Shown: positions 54,501 to 63,299, counted from the first letter of the stretch. The stretch: DNA of 64,000 nt from Lentibacillus kapialis (GCF_014646635.1 NZ_BMNQ01000011.1:1-64000); one strand, 5' to 3'. The notes: a model not told the origin generated them from the sequence alone. Program-made: numbers and translations.

Positions 54501-55090
54501 ATCATCATCACCATATCGCGGACAACTGAATTTTCAACGAGCAGATGTTCCGGCAGAAGCAGTTCGGTATAATCCTCAATCTCCTCAAACATCATTGGCA
54601 TGATTTCGCCAAGCTTATTGCACTGCTTGATCAATATGTATTTGAATAAATCCTCATCATCATTGGCATCCTGCAGTTCATAAACTTTTTGTTCATTAAG
54701 GTCCAGATCGTCAGCGAGCATAAGCACTTCGGTCAGAGCATCAGGGTCTCTCTTACCTGCCTCAATTGAGGAGAAAATACGTATCCCAGTTGGCAGATAG
54801 TCATTCACTTCCATAAACCGCAGTGCGATGAAACGGTTGAACCACGTATAGGCCACTTCCTCGATTACCTGATCATAGCCCTTTTGGTTCACTTCCTGAA
54901 TCAACTTTTCCCGCTGTTTGATCTGATATTGTTTATAGTACTTCTGGTTTATCATGAAACCGTCCTGATAGATGTCCGCTTCTTTAATCGCATCTTTCGT
55001 GACACCCAGCTCAAACGCCTTTTGCGCTACGGCTTCCAACAGCTTGTTACGTGCACTTACTGCAAATTTTCGGATAGCACCCTTATCCAT
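51545..55090 (-). CDS. pglX: BREX type 1 adenine-specific DNA methyltransferase PglX
   Basis: A 1181-residue N6-adenine methyltransferase. AdoMet motif I reads FFDPCMGSGH (about 308-317) and the catalytic motif IV VVTNPPYMGRG (about 485-495). It methylates the self DNA at the BREX recognition site. The central part (about 505-845; 52,560-53,580) is very rich in Lys, Asn, Ile and Tyr and AT-rich in DNA compared with the flanks, fitting the recognition domain. The C-terminal part is coiled-coil-like and acidic. Strong GGAGGG upstream of the ATG. Confidence 0.93.
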   Translation of the reverse strand: MDKGAIRKFAVSARNKLLEAVAQKAFELGVTKDAIKEADIYQDGFMINQKYYKQYQIKQREKLIQEVNQKGYDQVIEEVAYTWFNRFIALRFMEVNDYLPTGIRIFSSIEAGKRDPDALTEVLMLADDLDLNEQKVYELQDANDDEDLFKYILIKQCNKLGEIMPMMFEEIEDYTELLLPEHLLVENSVVRDMVMMIDEADWQREVEIIGWLYQYYISEKKDAVFADLKKNKKITKENIPAATELFTPRWIVQYMVDNSLGRLWLESHPDKGLQEKLPYYLESAEQPENVVEQLEALKDPGLKPETITFFDPCMGSGHILVYAFEVFYELYKSQGYREQDIPHLIIENNLYGLDIDPRAAQMAYFAVMMKARSYNYRLFDKQIVMNLRWIEESNHLTEQDLEIFVGDTELRNDVQALMDTFMDAKLYGSIIEIPGIDLEALKERADVLKESERNDMFELDFKEHALPMIESLIEQGEILSEEYDVVVTNPPYMGRGGMEKELLNYASENFPLTKNDLSTIFMEKCSVYTKDSGYYTLINIPTWMNLSSYEEYRKRIISNETLINMVHLGRGIFGSDFGTVSFVFKKRLIKNFIGVYLKLFEKKSHVESNKVKQALFHKRHNVYYNKQDHFFAIQGCPIAYSATDSIIKIYKNENKLGEIAKPRQGLATGSNNRFVRYWYEVNCLKIGFNYQDRKLTEKSSEKWFPYNKGGNYRKYYGNNYYIVNWINDGEEIRNFKNINGKLKSRPQNMNYYFKEAVSWSKVTIGGFSTRFIPNGFIFDVAGCSIFADKEDLIYILGFTNSKIATRILDFLSPTVNYEVGHISRLPIKKSSKNYVNDIVMKNILLSKSDWDSFETSWDFKTHPFIEFQQNAAKLSDAYKNWEQEAEHRFQTLKANEEELNRIFIDLYGLQEELNPEVEEDEVTVSRADLERDVKSFISYTVGLMLGRYSLDEEGLAFAGGEFDSSKYQSFQPDPDNVIPIADDVYFEDDIVGRFITILKTVFGEESLEENLDFIADALTRKTNETSHERIRRYFLKEFYTDHVKTYQKRPIYWLFDSGKENGFKALVYLHRYEPGLVSRVRTQYLHPQQRKYEEEIGRMDMLLESDVPQQEKTKAKKAKEKLQKQLLECQHYDQVIAHVANQQVDLDLDDGVKVNYTKFQNVEVPQGEGKSPFKANVLAKI

Positions 55091-55120
55091 CGTCGCACCC
55101 TCCAGTACTGTTTCCCCGTT

Positions 55121-56146
55121 CTACTCATAACTTCTTATGAATCTCGGGAATTCATTCTCACGTCTTATATAGTCAGTCGTGTCCTGCAATGAATCCCTTG
55201 GCCGGATACCTCTTTTCAGAGCAGATTCGTATTCGCGCAGCCAATCATCGACGCGTTCATAGCGCATGATATTTTTTAAGAGGACATATAATTTCACTTC
55301 CCCGGCAGTAGCCATATAATGTTTTTTAAAAAACGCATTGGCCGCCTTGTATTCCCCAAGCGCACTTTGTATCATCAAAATCATCTCTACCAAATCATTG
55401 ATATATTCCTTGTCCCAATACTTGATGAATTTCCTGTTTATATGCCCTTCTTTACTGACCTCGGCTTCTTTTTCCTGTACCAGATGTTGTGCTATACTGA
55501 CCGCTCTTTCCTTGAGCGGGGCATTATGAAGATTCGCCAATAAAACCTCCGAAAGGGATATGGTCAATATATCGTGATCATGGTCATGTTCCAGAATCAG
55601 CAGCATTGATTCTCGAATCCAAGTGTCCGGTTCTTCCACTTGCTTTTTAAGTGAGACAACGCGATTATAAAAATCCGGTTGCGGCAGCCTGATTGTGTGG
55701 AATGGTTCCTGGCTTGCGAAAACGTAATGACCGGATGCATAACAAAATAATTTATAAATCTCTTCCAAATAGTACGCACATGCTTTGACATGTTCCGACT
55801 GCCCGGACAGGACTGTCAGCTGGTCAACAAGTCTTTTGGCGGTAAAACGCCAATTGGAACGCTCCTTTTTTGGTATAACACGGTTAGGAGCAATATAATT
55901 CTGAGCCCGTGCATTTTCCAAAAAGCGTTTCACCTTATATTCCACACTGAGAAGGTCCGGCATTTGGACAGCCTTTTTCGAGTTTTGCTTCCTCGTTTTA
56001 AACAAATCGGGATTGTCAATCAGATTATCGATTTCCTTTGTCTCCCGCACCTTTTTGGGAAATTGCTTATACATTTCCACAATTAATTTCTGAAGCTCAT
56101 CTTTTTTTCTGCTTTTCAGCTTTTCACGCACTTCCGCTACTTTCAT
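55121..56146 (-). CDS. Uncharacterised BREX-associated protein between brxC and pglX
   Basis: A 341-residue soluble, mostly helical protein. The N-terminus contains KDELQKLIVEMYKQFPKKV (about 15-33), reminiscent of DUF6155-like N-termini, and the remainder (TAKRLVDQLTVL, LAEYRxx-type helices) resembles no family I can name. No catalytic motif, signal peptide or membrane segment is visible. The start is the ATG at 56146, with GGGGAG eight bases upstream and 22 nt from brxC. It lies inside the operon in the same direction and is likely co-expressed, so a BREX accessory role is inferred; it is not one of the standard six type 1 genes. Confidence 0.7.
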   Translation of the reverse strand: MKVAEVREKLKSRKKDELQKLIVEMYKQFPKKVRETKEIDNLIDNPDLFKTRKQNSKKAVQMPDLLSVEYKVKRFLENARAQNYIAPNRVIPKKERSNWRFTAKRLVDQLTVLSGQSEHVKACAYYLEEIYKLFCYASGHYVFASQEPFHTIRLPQPDFYNRVVSLKKQVEEPDTWIRESMLLILEHDHDHDILTISLSEVLLANLHNAPLKERAVSIAQHLVQEKEAEVSKEGHINRKFIKYWDKEYINDLVEMILMIQSALGEYKAANAFFKKHYMATAGEVKLYVLLKNIMRYERVDDWLREYESALKRGIRPRDSLQDTTDYIRRENEFPRFIRSYE

Positions 56147-56168
56147 ATCCAACACTCCCCGTAGCATT

Positions 56169-59100
56169 CTATACCAAATTGATTGTTGTATCCTCGTCCA
56201 ATTCATTCATCAATTTTGCTCGCAGATCTTCCACGAAATCGTCAACCTCTTCTTTGGACTTTAATGTTTTCGTCCCTTTAATCATCATATTTTTACTGAG
56301 TGTCTTTGTCTTACGCTGTGTTGCAACAGGGGGTGTGTCTTCGCCTCTTCTATCCGTATCGGGAACCGCCTGTTCTGCAGCCATTTTTTGCCGTTCGCGT
56401 TCAATTTCATCCATGCAGCGGACTTTTAACCGGTCACTCTCTGTCTCCATCGCAATAGCTTCGTACAGGTTATGGACACGATCCAGCCGCTCTTCCAGGT
56501 CACGGAACCTTTGACGGAATGTGGCGGAAAGCTTTGTTTTTAACGCGTCGACCTTGTTCAACGCTTGCTGAATCTCATCAGCATCCCGTTGAATTGTCTC
56601 TTTAACGGGTTTACACTCTTCTTCCAGCAAGGTAACAAAATGGTCATCAAACGTTTGATACAGGCCGGGCAATTCCTGTATCCGGGCATATGGTTCAACA
56701 TGCCGAACGATTTTTTCCATCTTGTCAACCGTTGCGTTAATTGTTTCATCGGTCACATAAGTCCGGTTGTATTCAAAGATATTCAGCCGCTTCATCGCTT
56801 CGTCAAATTTATCCTGCTGATTATCAAAGAAACTTTTGACTTCTTTGGAATCCCTGGCGTATGCTTTTAATTCATTGCGCAATTGCCGAGCTTTATTGAA
56901 ATATGTCGCCGTGTCATTAATCTCCAATAACGTTTCAATTGTTTTCTTGCCTTCTTTCAGGACAGACTCGCCTGGATAGTATTGATTGCGGTAGTTTCCC
57001 AGAAGGTCTTTGATTTTTTCATGCTCTTGTTTCAACAGCTCATTAAATCTGCTTTTTAACCCGTCTTCATCTGTCGGCAGTGCCGAGATACCAAACAGTT
57101 CCTGACTTAAATCCCGCACATTTTTCAGCATTACAGGTGAAATGCGCTCGCGTTTTTTGACAATGACTCGGTCTATATAATCACGTTTTGTAAGGTAATT
57201 GACCAGATTCGGATCATCCAGCTGCAGCTCACTGTTGTTTAATTGGAACTTGATCTCCTGGGCTTTAAACAGTTCCAGCATTAGTGCGGTCGTGTCCAAT
57301 TCCAGCCAGCCATAGGGGGGATTCGCAAAAAAGTTCCGTATCCCTTTGATGGTCATTTGCTGATTCCGATCAGTCAGACGGCCGATATGGCTGTCCACTT
57401 CATTGCGGGCATTGTTATTCGGATCATTGCCGTCTGCCGTCAGTTGGCTTGACGCGGTAATTAAATCCTGCAGTTCTTTCGTTGAATCAATAAATGCCTT
57501 CAAATCATCCAGCTTGTTGTAGTGTGTTTTGACCAGCAGCCGGAATGCATCGTTTATACGGTCAGCCGGGTTTTTCTTTTTAATGTCGATTTGCTGCGAA
57601 TTGACATAGACGTCAGCTGACTTCAAGGCTTCTGTCAGATAAGTGGTTACCCGTTCCCGCCGGTTGGTTACTTCACGTGATTTACGGGTTTTTATATCCT
57701 CAACAACCTGAGAAACGGACGTACCGCTCTTGAGTTTCAAATAGGCTTGGATCTTCAGTATTTCTGTCATTTCATCCAAATAAGATGTGTCTTGGGGCAG
57801 TTTCAGAATGACGTTGTTTTCTCGCATTGACATCATTTTTAGTTCAGAAGCGTTGTAATCCATAGCGGCATCCGCATATGGCGTCAGCACGTGGATTCCG
57901 ATATCAGCTGATTGTGTTTTGACAGGCCGGTCATCAATAAATGCATTGAACGGAAAATGATATTTGGCTGAATAGCGGTATTTATTATCTTTATAGATGC
58001 CATCGAAAATAATTTCGCCAATTTTTTGGATCACTTGTGATGTTTCGACGTTCATATGCTTGATTTCACGATTGACATCCTGCTCTTCATTAGTCAGGAA
58101 AATGTAGTCATCACCGTTTTTCTGAATCAATGTTTGCTGGATCAGTCGGCCCAGGGAAGCTTCAATTGTCTGTTTCAGCCCGATTTTATCCACGTCGATA
58201 GCATCAATCATCAATGTTGCAATATTTTCCAGTTTTGCCGGGAGCTCTTTCACATATTTAATAAGGAATAACAACTTCAGAACGTCGATATCAAACGGCT
58301 CCAGCTTTGCGTTCTTTTGGGCCTGAATAATGACTGTACGAATACTGGAATCTAGGAATGTTTCGATCGTTTCATAAAATGCGGGAAATGGAACCAGTTT
58401 ACCTTCCTCGTGGTCGGCAAACCGGACGGCCGACTCCTGAAAGGCACTTAACAGCGAACGCTCTCCTTCCGCCAAATGCTTTCCGGAAGCTCCATGAATC
58501 CGTACGCCGGTAAACACCTTCTGCAGCAGGTTGAACTGGTAAGGCACGAACGGATACACGTCAATGAAGTCCGGTTCACTTTCATACTTTTTCATATCCG
58601 CACTGTCTTTGAAGCTCAATATATTCTGAAGGATCGAGCTGTTCTTTCGGTACACTTCTTCCAGCGTCTGTCTGCCTGCTTCATTTTTTGTTAAAATACG
58701 CTTCTTGATCACTTCATCAACAAACGCGCTCGACAGACTCAATTTCGTGTCAAAACGTCCCTGAATCTTGGAAAAGTCATTCCCTTTAACACTGAGAACC
58801 GAATCGATGTCTTCCTGGCTTGTCACAACAATCCATGCTTTGCCATGACACTGGCGGCCAAGTTCATGGACAATCGTCTGCAAGTTGAGCATGGCCTGCG
58901 AATTCTCGCCAATATATTGACCGACTTCATCGATTAAGAAAGCGACATAATGATCCTCCCCTTTGGAATCGATGTATTCTTTCACGCGTTTCGCAAATCG
59001 CTCAATGCTGATCGTATATTCCTGTTCCGCACGTTCAAACCAGTTCCTTGCAGCATCCTCACTCATTTGTGTCGTTTTCGAGAGCGCTTCGATAATCGCA

Positions 59101-59714
59101 TCTTCTTCATAATAGAAATCCTCACGGGCATCTTCCCAGTCGCTGCCCGAAATCTCTTTAAAGATCGCTTTAAATTCCCCATAACTGCCATCCTTGGCCA
59201 TATTCCGTTCAATTTCAGCTATCCACGGAATTGAGCCGCAGAACCCTTGCATTTCATTGAATACCTTGTTCAACACTTTAACAATGGAATCCCTGTCGGC
59301 CATTGAATCCGACTCGCTCTTCGCATCAATATCAAACAACATGACATCTGTCGTGACATCGCCTGCCTGCTTCAAGTCTGACAAAATGACCGGATCATCA
59401 ATTTTATTATCAAAAAATTCGATGGCCTGCTGACCATTCACGGTTCGGTTCTCAATCAGATACGATAAAATTTTAAGAAAGTGCGACTTACCTGATCCAA
59501 AGAAGCCGGAAATCCAGACACCGATTTTATCCGTCGGGCCGGTAATCCCTTCTTTATATGCCGCAAAAAATTCGCCAATATGTTTCTGAAGTTCATCGGT
59601 CACAACATACTCTTCAAGCTCCTGATAAATATTTTCATCGGCATCCTGTCCGACTTTGACAACACCTTTAATGTCACGGTCTATTTGACGGTCAAACATT
59701 TTCCGTATGTGCAT
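56169..59714 (-). CDS. brxC: BREX P-loop protein BrxC
   Basis: An 1181-residue P-loop ATPase of the BREX family. The Walker A ISGFFGSGKSHFLKIL lies at about 69-84, and an AAA-type Walker B-like FLIDEVGQY at about 263-271. Long helical regions fill the C-terminal half. BrxC is a core component of BREX type 1. The start is the ATG at 59714, 12 nt after brxB. It is among the largest genes of the cluster. Confidence 0.93.
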   Translation of the reverse strand: MHIRKMFDRQIDRDIKGVVKVGQDADENIYQELEEYVVTDELQKHIGEFFAAYKEGITGPTDKIGVWISGFFGSGKSHFLKILSYLIENRTVNGQQAIEFFDNKIDDPVILSDLKQAGDVTTDVMLFDIDAKSESDSMADRDSIVKVLNKVFNEMQGFCGSIPWIAEIERNMAKDGSYGEFKAIFKEISGSDWEDAREDFYYEEDAIIEALSKTTQMSEDAARNWFERAEQEYTISIERFAKRVKEYIDSKGEDHYVAFLIDEVGQYIGENSQAMLNLQTIVHELGRQCHGKAWIVVTSQEDIDSVLSVKGNDFSKIQGRFDTKLSLSSAFVDEVIKKRILTKNEAGRQTLEEVYRKNSSILQNILSFKDSADMKKYESEPDFIDVYPFVPYQFNLLQKVFTGVRIHGASGKHLAEGERSLLSAFQESAVRFADHEEGKLVPFPAFYETIETFLDSSIRTVIIQAQKNAKLEPFDIDVLKLLFLIKYVKELPAKLENIATLMIDAIDVDKIGLKQTIEASLGRLIQQTLIQKNGDDYIFLTNEEQDVNREIKHMNVETSQVIQKIGEIIFDGIYKDNKYRYSAKYHFPFNAFIDDRPVKTQSADIGIHVLTPYADAAMDYNASELKMMSMRENNVILKLPQDTSYLDEMTEILKIQAYLKLKSGTSVSQVVEDIKTRKSREVTNRRERVTTYLTEALKSADVYVNSQQIDIKKKNPADRINDAFRLLVKTHYNKLDDLKAFIDSTKELQDLITASSQLTADGNDPNNNARNEVDSHIGRLTDRNQQMTIKGIRNFFANPPYGWLELDTTALMLELFKAQEIKFQLNNSELQLDDPNLVNYLTKRDYIDRVIVKKRERISPVMLKNVRDLSQELFGISALPTDEDGLKSRFNELLKQEHEKIKDLLGNYRNQYYPGESVLKEGKKTIETLLEINDTATYFNKARQLRNELKAYARDSKEVKSFFDNQQDKFDEAMKRLNIFEYNRTYVTDETINATVDKMEKIVRHVEPYARIQELPGLYQTFDDHFVTLLEEECKPVKETIQRDADEIQQALNKVDALKTKLSATFRQRFRDLEERLDRVHNLYEAIAMETESDRLKVRCMDEIERERQKMAAEQAVPDTDRRGEDTPPVATQRKTKTLSKNMMIKGTKTLKSKEEVDDFVEDLRAKLMNELDEDTTINLV

Positions 59715-59726
59715 GGATATCTCCCC

Positions 59727-60308
59727 CTAATAATCTATCAATTGAAATGCACGATAGTAATTTTCATCTTTTATCTCACCGAACAGCACCAGTTCCTGCC
59801 CGTCATACCGTCCAGGAAAAAACATGACGACAGGGTTCTCCCCGACAGCTTTATGAAGGTTATTGAGAATGACGTGTGAACGAATGATCGGGAACGCCTT
59901 TCCAACCCCGGTTATAAACACAATATCGTTGTCCTGTACACGGTCTGCGATATACTTGATAACCAGATCATTGTTTAACGTTAGCCTCAGTGATTTACGG
60001 GTCGCATTCAGTATGAAATTACTACCTTTTTTCTGTTCCATGTCGAAATTTTTCTGTAAGTACCCTTTATTCTCAAGGATATTGAGTACGACTTCATACA
60101 GGTCAAATTCAATGATATTTTGATCAGACGCATCATTGTTGACCGAATCTTTGATAAATTTAACGCGCTCCCGCACGAGCATTTCATCTTCCGGTTCATA
60201 ATCGAATATATGATAGCCAATTTCATTACCCAAACCTTTATTTTCACGGAATGATGGATCGGTTATCCTGGGCAGAATCTCATCCAGTCGCTCATTTATC
60301 GTCCTCAT
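59727..60308 (-). CDS. brxB: BREX protein BrxB (DUF1788)
   Basis: A 193-residue DUF1788 protein, with INERLDEILPRI at the N-terminus and VFITGVGKAFPIIRSH (about 131-146) plus VVMFFPGRYDGQELVLFG near the C-terminus, as usual for BrxB. Function in the BREX complex is not known in detail. The ATG at 60308 is set by GGAGG six bases upstream. It overlaps brxA by 17 nt. Confidence 0.9.
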   Translation of the reverse strand: MRTINERLDEILPRITDPSFRENKGLGNEIGYHIFDYEPEDEMLVRERVKFIKDSVNNDASDQNIIEFDLYEVVLNILENKGYLQKNFDMEQKKGSNFILNATRKSLRLTLNNDLVIKYIADRVQDNDIVFITGVGKAFPIIRSHVILNNLHKAVGENPVVMFFPGRYDGQELVLFGEIKDENYYRAFQLIDY

Positions 60309-60912
60309 ACTCAACCTCCGCTAGCACATTGATGTATCTTGGGTCATCATGTTTTTTTATATGATCGATAATATCCGGGTTGATAATCGGTATAACCACT
60401 TTTCGCTCGCCTTTTTGATTCAGCAGTAACCCTGATTCGAACAAAATCCGTATGTACACTTGCTTCAATTTGTAAAAGGTGTATTCCTTCCAGCCGGCAA
60501 CTTTATTACTTTGCTGCCGCTTCGACTCAAAAAACGAATTGAAATCAGAATCCGTTATGACAGGATCCTGAAAGGCGAGCTTTTCACTCAAAATTTCGTC
60601 CATAAATTCGTAAAATAAACGGTCTGTCCTGACAATGGTGTACAACACTAAAATTTTACTTGTTTCCACATCACTTTCAATCAGGCATCTGGTGAGGTAT
60701 TCATCCAGTATATTGAGCCTTGAAAGAATTGTTGACGCAAGTTCCCTTTTCCGACTTTCAGATTTTACCTGGAAAATATTATTATTGATAACCTGTTCTT
60801 TCAGTTTCAATTCGTTATACCCTTGTAAAATCAGGTCAGCCAGTTTTTTTGTTTCAGTATATAATAAAGGTCTGGATTTAATTGTTGTACTATATTTCCA
60901 ATTATTTACCAA
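60292..60912 (-). CDS. brxA: BREX protein BrxA (DUF1819)
   Basis: A 206-residue DUF1819 protein, mostly helical. The N-terminus reads NWKYSTTIKSRPLLYTETKK. The first gene of the BREX operon, it starts at a TTG (60912) with GGGAATGGGATAAT upstream. BrxA is a small DNA-binding protein in BREX type 1. Its position right after the promoter with a palindromic operator candidate is typical. Confidence 0.9.
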   Translation of the reverse strand: MVNNWKYSTTIKSRPLLYTETKKLADLILQGYNELKLKEQVINNNIFQVKSESRKRELASTILSRLNILDEYLTRCLIESDVETSKILVLYTIVRTDRLFYEFMDEILSEKLAFQDPVITDSDFNSFFESKRQQSNKVAGWKEYTFYKLKQVYIRILFESGLLLNQKGERKVVIPIINPDIIDHIKKHDDPRYINVLAEVEYEDDK

Positions 60913-60945
60913 ATTATCCCATTCCCTTGGGCCAGTTTTATGCCT

Positions 60946-60964
60946 ATTGTATCATGTCATGACA
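60946..60964 (-). promoter_or_regulatory. Promoter and palindromic operator candidate of the BREX operon
   Basis: The perfect palindrome TGTCATGACA (60955-60964) overlaps an extended -10 element TGATACAAT (-10 box at 60946-60951) on the minus strand, about 35 nt before brxA. A repressor bound there would shut off the BREX operon. Confidence 0.5.
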
Positions 60965-61019
60965 CGTAATGGTATGCAAAATATTGTCTGGCGATTTTGT
61001 TATAATGGTGTGTAAAAAT

Positions 61020-61053
61020 AAAAATTGCCCACTTTTTGGTGCGAGCAATTTTT
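61020..61053. terminator. Terminator between the HigBA-like module and BREX
   Basis: AAAAATTGC pairs perfectly with GCAATTTTT, separated by 16 nt, in the gap between the antitoxin stop codon and brxA. Confidence 0.7.
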
Positions 61054-61160
61054 AAAGAGTGTTTTATTCACTTTTCCAATGGCGAACATATTTTATAATT
61101 TCCTGAACTGAAACGACTGGAGGGTTTTGTGGCTTCAAAAAGATATTTACAAGTAATGGA

Positions 61161-61466
61161 TTATATTTTCGCAATTTGACGGTCATCATATTTTGCATCA
61201 ATTGTTAGAGGCGTATCTAAAGCACGAGATAGAGAGAGAAGCGTTTGATAATTTGGCTGCGTTAGCCCAGCCTCTAATCGGCCAATTGTAGACTTAGCAA
61301 CATTAATGGCTGTTGCCAATTCTTGTTGGGTCATTTGTTTTTTATGACGATGGCTCACAATTTGCGCGGCTAAATAGCCTCGCTGTTCGATTTCTTCAAC
61401 ATGATCCTTACCAACGATATCTGCCAACTTCTTATTAAAATCATCATTCACTGTAAAAGACAACAA
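61161..61466 (-). CDS. HTH-type antitoxin (XRE family)
   Basis: A protein of about 101 residues with an XRE-type helix-turn-helix (about 33-87; MTQQELATAINVAKSTIGRLE). It follows the toxin gene. The frame opens with a GTG at 61472 overlapping the toxin stop by 4 nt, but AAAAAGGAG is better placed for the TTG at 61466 or 61463. It probably neutralises the upstream toxin and represses the operon. Confidence 0.78.
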   Translation of the reverse strand: MLSFTVNDDFNKKLADIVGKDHVEEIEQRGYLAAQIVSHRHKKQMTQQELATAINVAKSTIGRLEAGLTQPNYQTLLSLSRALDTPLTIDAKYDDRQIAKI

Positions 61467-61468
61467 AA

Positions 61469-61921
61469 TCACTCTCCTTTTTGGATAGGATAAAGCGAGG
61501 GATTATGGATACAATACGCTAAATAGCGTTCTTCGGCCGGTTGAATATCCTGCCTTTGAATATCCCCGTTATATTGCTTATCAAAATAATAGACTAAAAT
61601 GACCTTATGATAATTATGAATAGCATATAAAATTCGATGATTACCTGTCGATCGGCCGGGAATTCCCCATCGATACAAATTGGTGATCGTTGTGTTTCGC
61701 ACGATATGCTTCATAACAGGCGGGAATTCCTCTTCTGGTATTTGGTCATTAAATTCTTCAGGCCAAGGGTATAATTTCAAACGTTCCTTTTGAGCTAAAT
61801 AACGCTCGGCAACGTCCAACCAATCTCCATTCCCTTTGGTACGCTTTTCGTGGTTAGCTTTTTCTAGTAGTATTTCCTCAAAATTTTTAATTTTATCATG
61901 AAACACCAGCTCAAAAACCAT
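61469..61921 (-). CDS. RelE/HigB-like toxin (Gp49 family)
   Basis: A 150-residue protein resembling RelE/HigB (Gp49-like) mRNA interferases, with the C-terminal GNHRILYAIHNYHKVILVYYFDK strand region. It sits upstream of an HTH antitoxin gene, the usual HigBA order. The module lies between the BREX operon and the CRISPR array. Confidence 0.72.
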   Translation of the reverse strand: MVFELVFHDKIKNFEEILLEKANHEKRTKGNGDWLDVAERYLAQKERLKLYPWPEEFNDQIPEEEFPPVMKHIVRNTTITNLYRWGIPGRSTGNHRILYAIHNYHKVILVYYFDKQYNGDIQRQDIQPAEERYLAYCIHNPSLYPIQKGE

Positions 61922-62126
61922 TACACCCAGCCTTTTAATAACATTTTATGCACTTATAATAGCATAAATGCTACCAGGCATCAATCATAACAAGTAGTGG
62001 CTGTACATAAAATGTATAGCTTTATGTTAGGGTATAAAGTTTAAATAGGCAAGTGAATCAAGAAACCAAAATTGTTCATTTTCCACTATTATTCGTATTT
62101 GTCCAGTTTGTTAAACCTGTAAAACA

Positions 62127-63150
62127 GCCATAATTCCCCTGTGAACCTTGATGTGATATGATACCATTCAAATAACGGTAAAGGCTTTTGCGGCCATAAT
62201 TCCCCTGTGAACCTTGATGTGATATGATCAATGATTTAATATCTGTTGGTGAGCATGAGCCATAATTCCCCTGTGAACCTTGATGTGATATGATCACAAA
62301 ACATTAAAAAGTATGGAAAATCACGCCATAATTCCCCTGTGAACCTTGATGTGATATGATTTCATGCATCTTGACCCCGTTGAACCCTGTGCCATAATTC
62401 CCCTGTGAACCTTGATGTGATATGATATTTTGCGTGAGTTAGGCTACGAAGAAATCGCCATAATTCCCCTGTGAACCTTGATGTGATATGATCTCAACTG
62501 TGATTTTTCGATTTTTGGCCGGGCCATAATTCCCCTGTGAACCTTGATGTGATATGATATTGAAATTGGTGATGAATCTGAAGGGATAGCCATAATTCCC
62601 CTGTGAACCTTGATGTGATATGATTTCACATGACAGTAATGCTCATAAAGATCCGCCATAATTCCCCTGTGAACCTTGATGTGATATGATACCGTAAAAT
62701 TGATCAACATTAAGCTTCACGCCATAATTCCCCTGTGAACCTTGATGTGATATGATTATTTACTAGCGGATGAGATCGTTAATAAAGCCATAATTCCCCT
62801 GTGAACCTTGATGTGATATGATACGGATTATCTAAATAAGTGCTATGATGAAGCCATAATTCCCCTGTGAACCTTGATGTGATATGATCACAATCGGATG
62901 CATACCACGTATCATCAGCCATAATTCCCCTGTGAACCTTGATGTGATATGATCAGACATCATCGGTATTAATGCAGATGCTTGCCATAATTCCCCTGTG
63001 AACCTTGATGTGATATGATTTGTGTGTCAGGGTCTTTAGCATTGACGTTGCCATAATTCCCCTGTGAACCTTGATGTGATATGATGTAATGGCCATGCAA
63101 ACAGACGTGATTCTGCCATAATTCCCCTGTGAACCTTGATGTGATATGAT
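62127..63150 (+). CRISPR. CRISPR array, 16 identical 36-nt repeats, type II-C-like
   Basis: Sixteen repeats of 36 nt, identical as far as I can see, start at 62127, 62193, 62259, 62325, 62391, 62457, 62523, 62589, 62655, 62721, 62787, 62853, 62918, 62984, 63050 and 63115, with 15 spacers of 29-30 nt. The repeat begins GCCATAATTCCCCTGTG and ends CTTGATGTGATATGAT. It closely resembles the repeat of the GeoCas9 type II-C system in order and position of GTTCCCCTGA-like and TATAAT-like parts. The 3' end TGATATGAT is an extended -10 promoter element, as in the Neisseria meningitidis repeat. Read on the plus strand, the array runs toward cas2 and a terminator follows. Confidence 0.95.
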
Positions 63151-63161
63151 ACATGGCTCTA

Positions 63162-63201
63162 AAACCCTTGATTCTTCCCCGTTTCAAGGGTTTCTTTTTT
63201 T
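63162..63201 (+). terminator. Terminator at the cas2 end of the CRISPR array
   Basis: AAACCCTTGA pairs with TCAAGGGTTT and is followed by a run of Ts (TTTCTTTTTTT) on the plus strand. It would end transcripts reading from the array toward cas2 and fits crRNA transcription on the plus strand. Confidence 0.75.
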
Positions 63202-63299
63202 AAAAAAGAAAATTATCTCTGTAAAAACACTCGTTTTTAGTTGAATTTCTATAAAAAGTACAATAAAAAATGCTTACAAAAAATGATTGCAAGCAAATT

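Noticed and set aside
61922-62126. tracrRNA or anti-repeat near the array
   Set aside because: I looked for the complement of the repeat core on both sides of the array (61922-62126 and 63202-63299) and saw none. It is probably on the cas9 side outside the window.
62076-63187. Frames over the CRISPR array reading YHIKVHRGIMA-like repeats
   Set aside because: They are translations of the CRISPR repeat, not genes.
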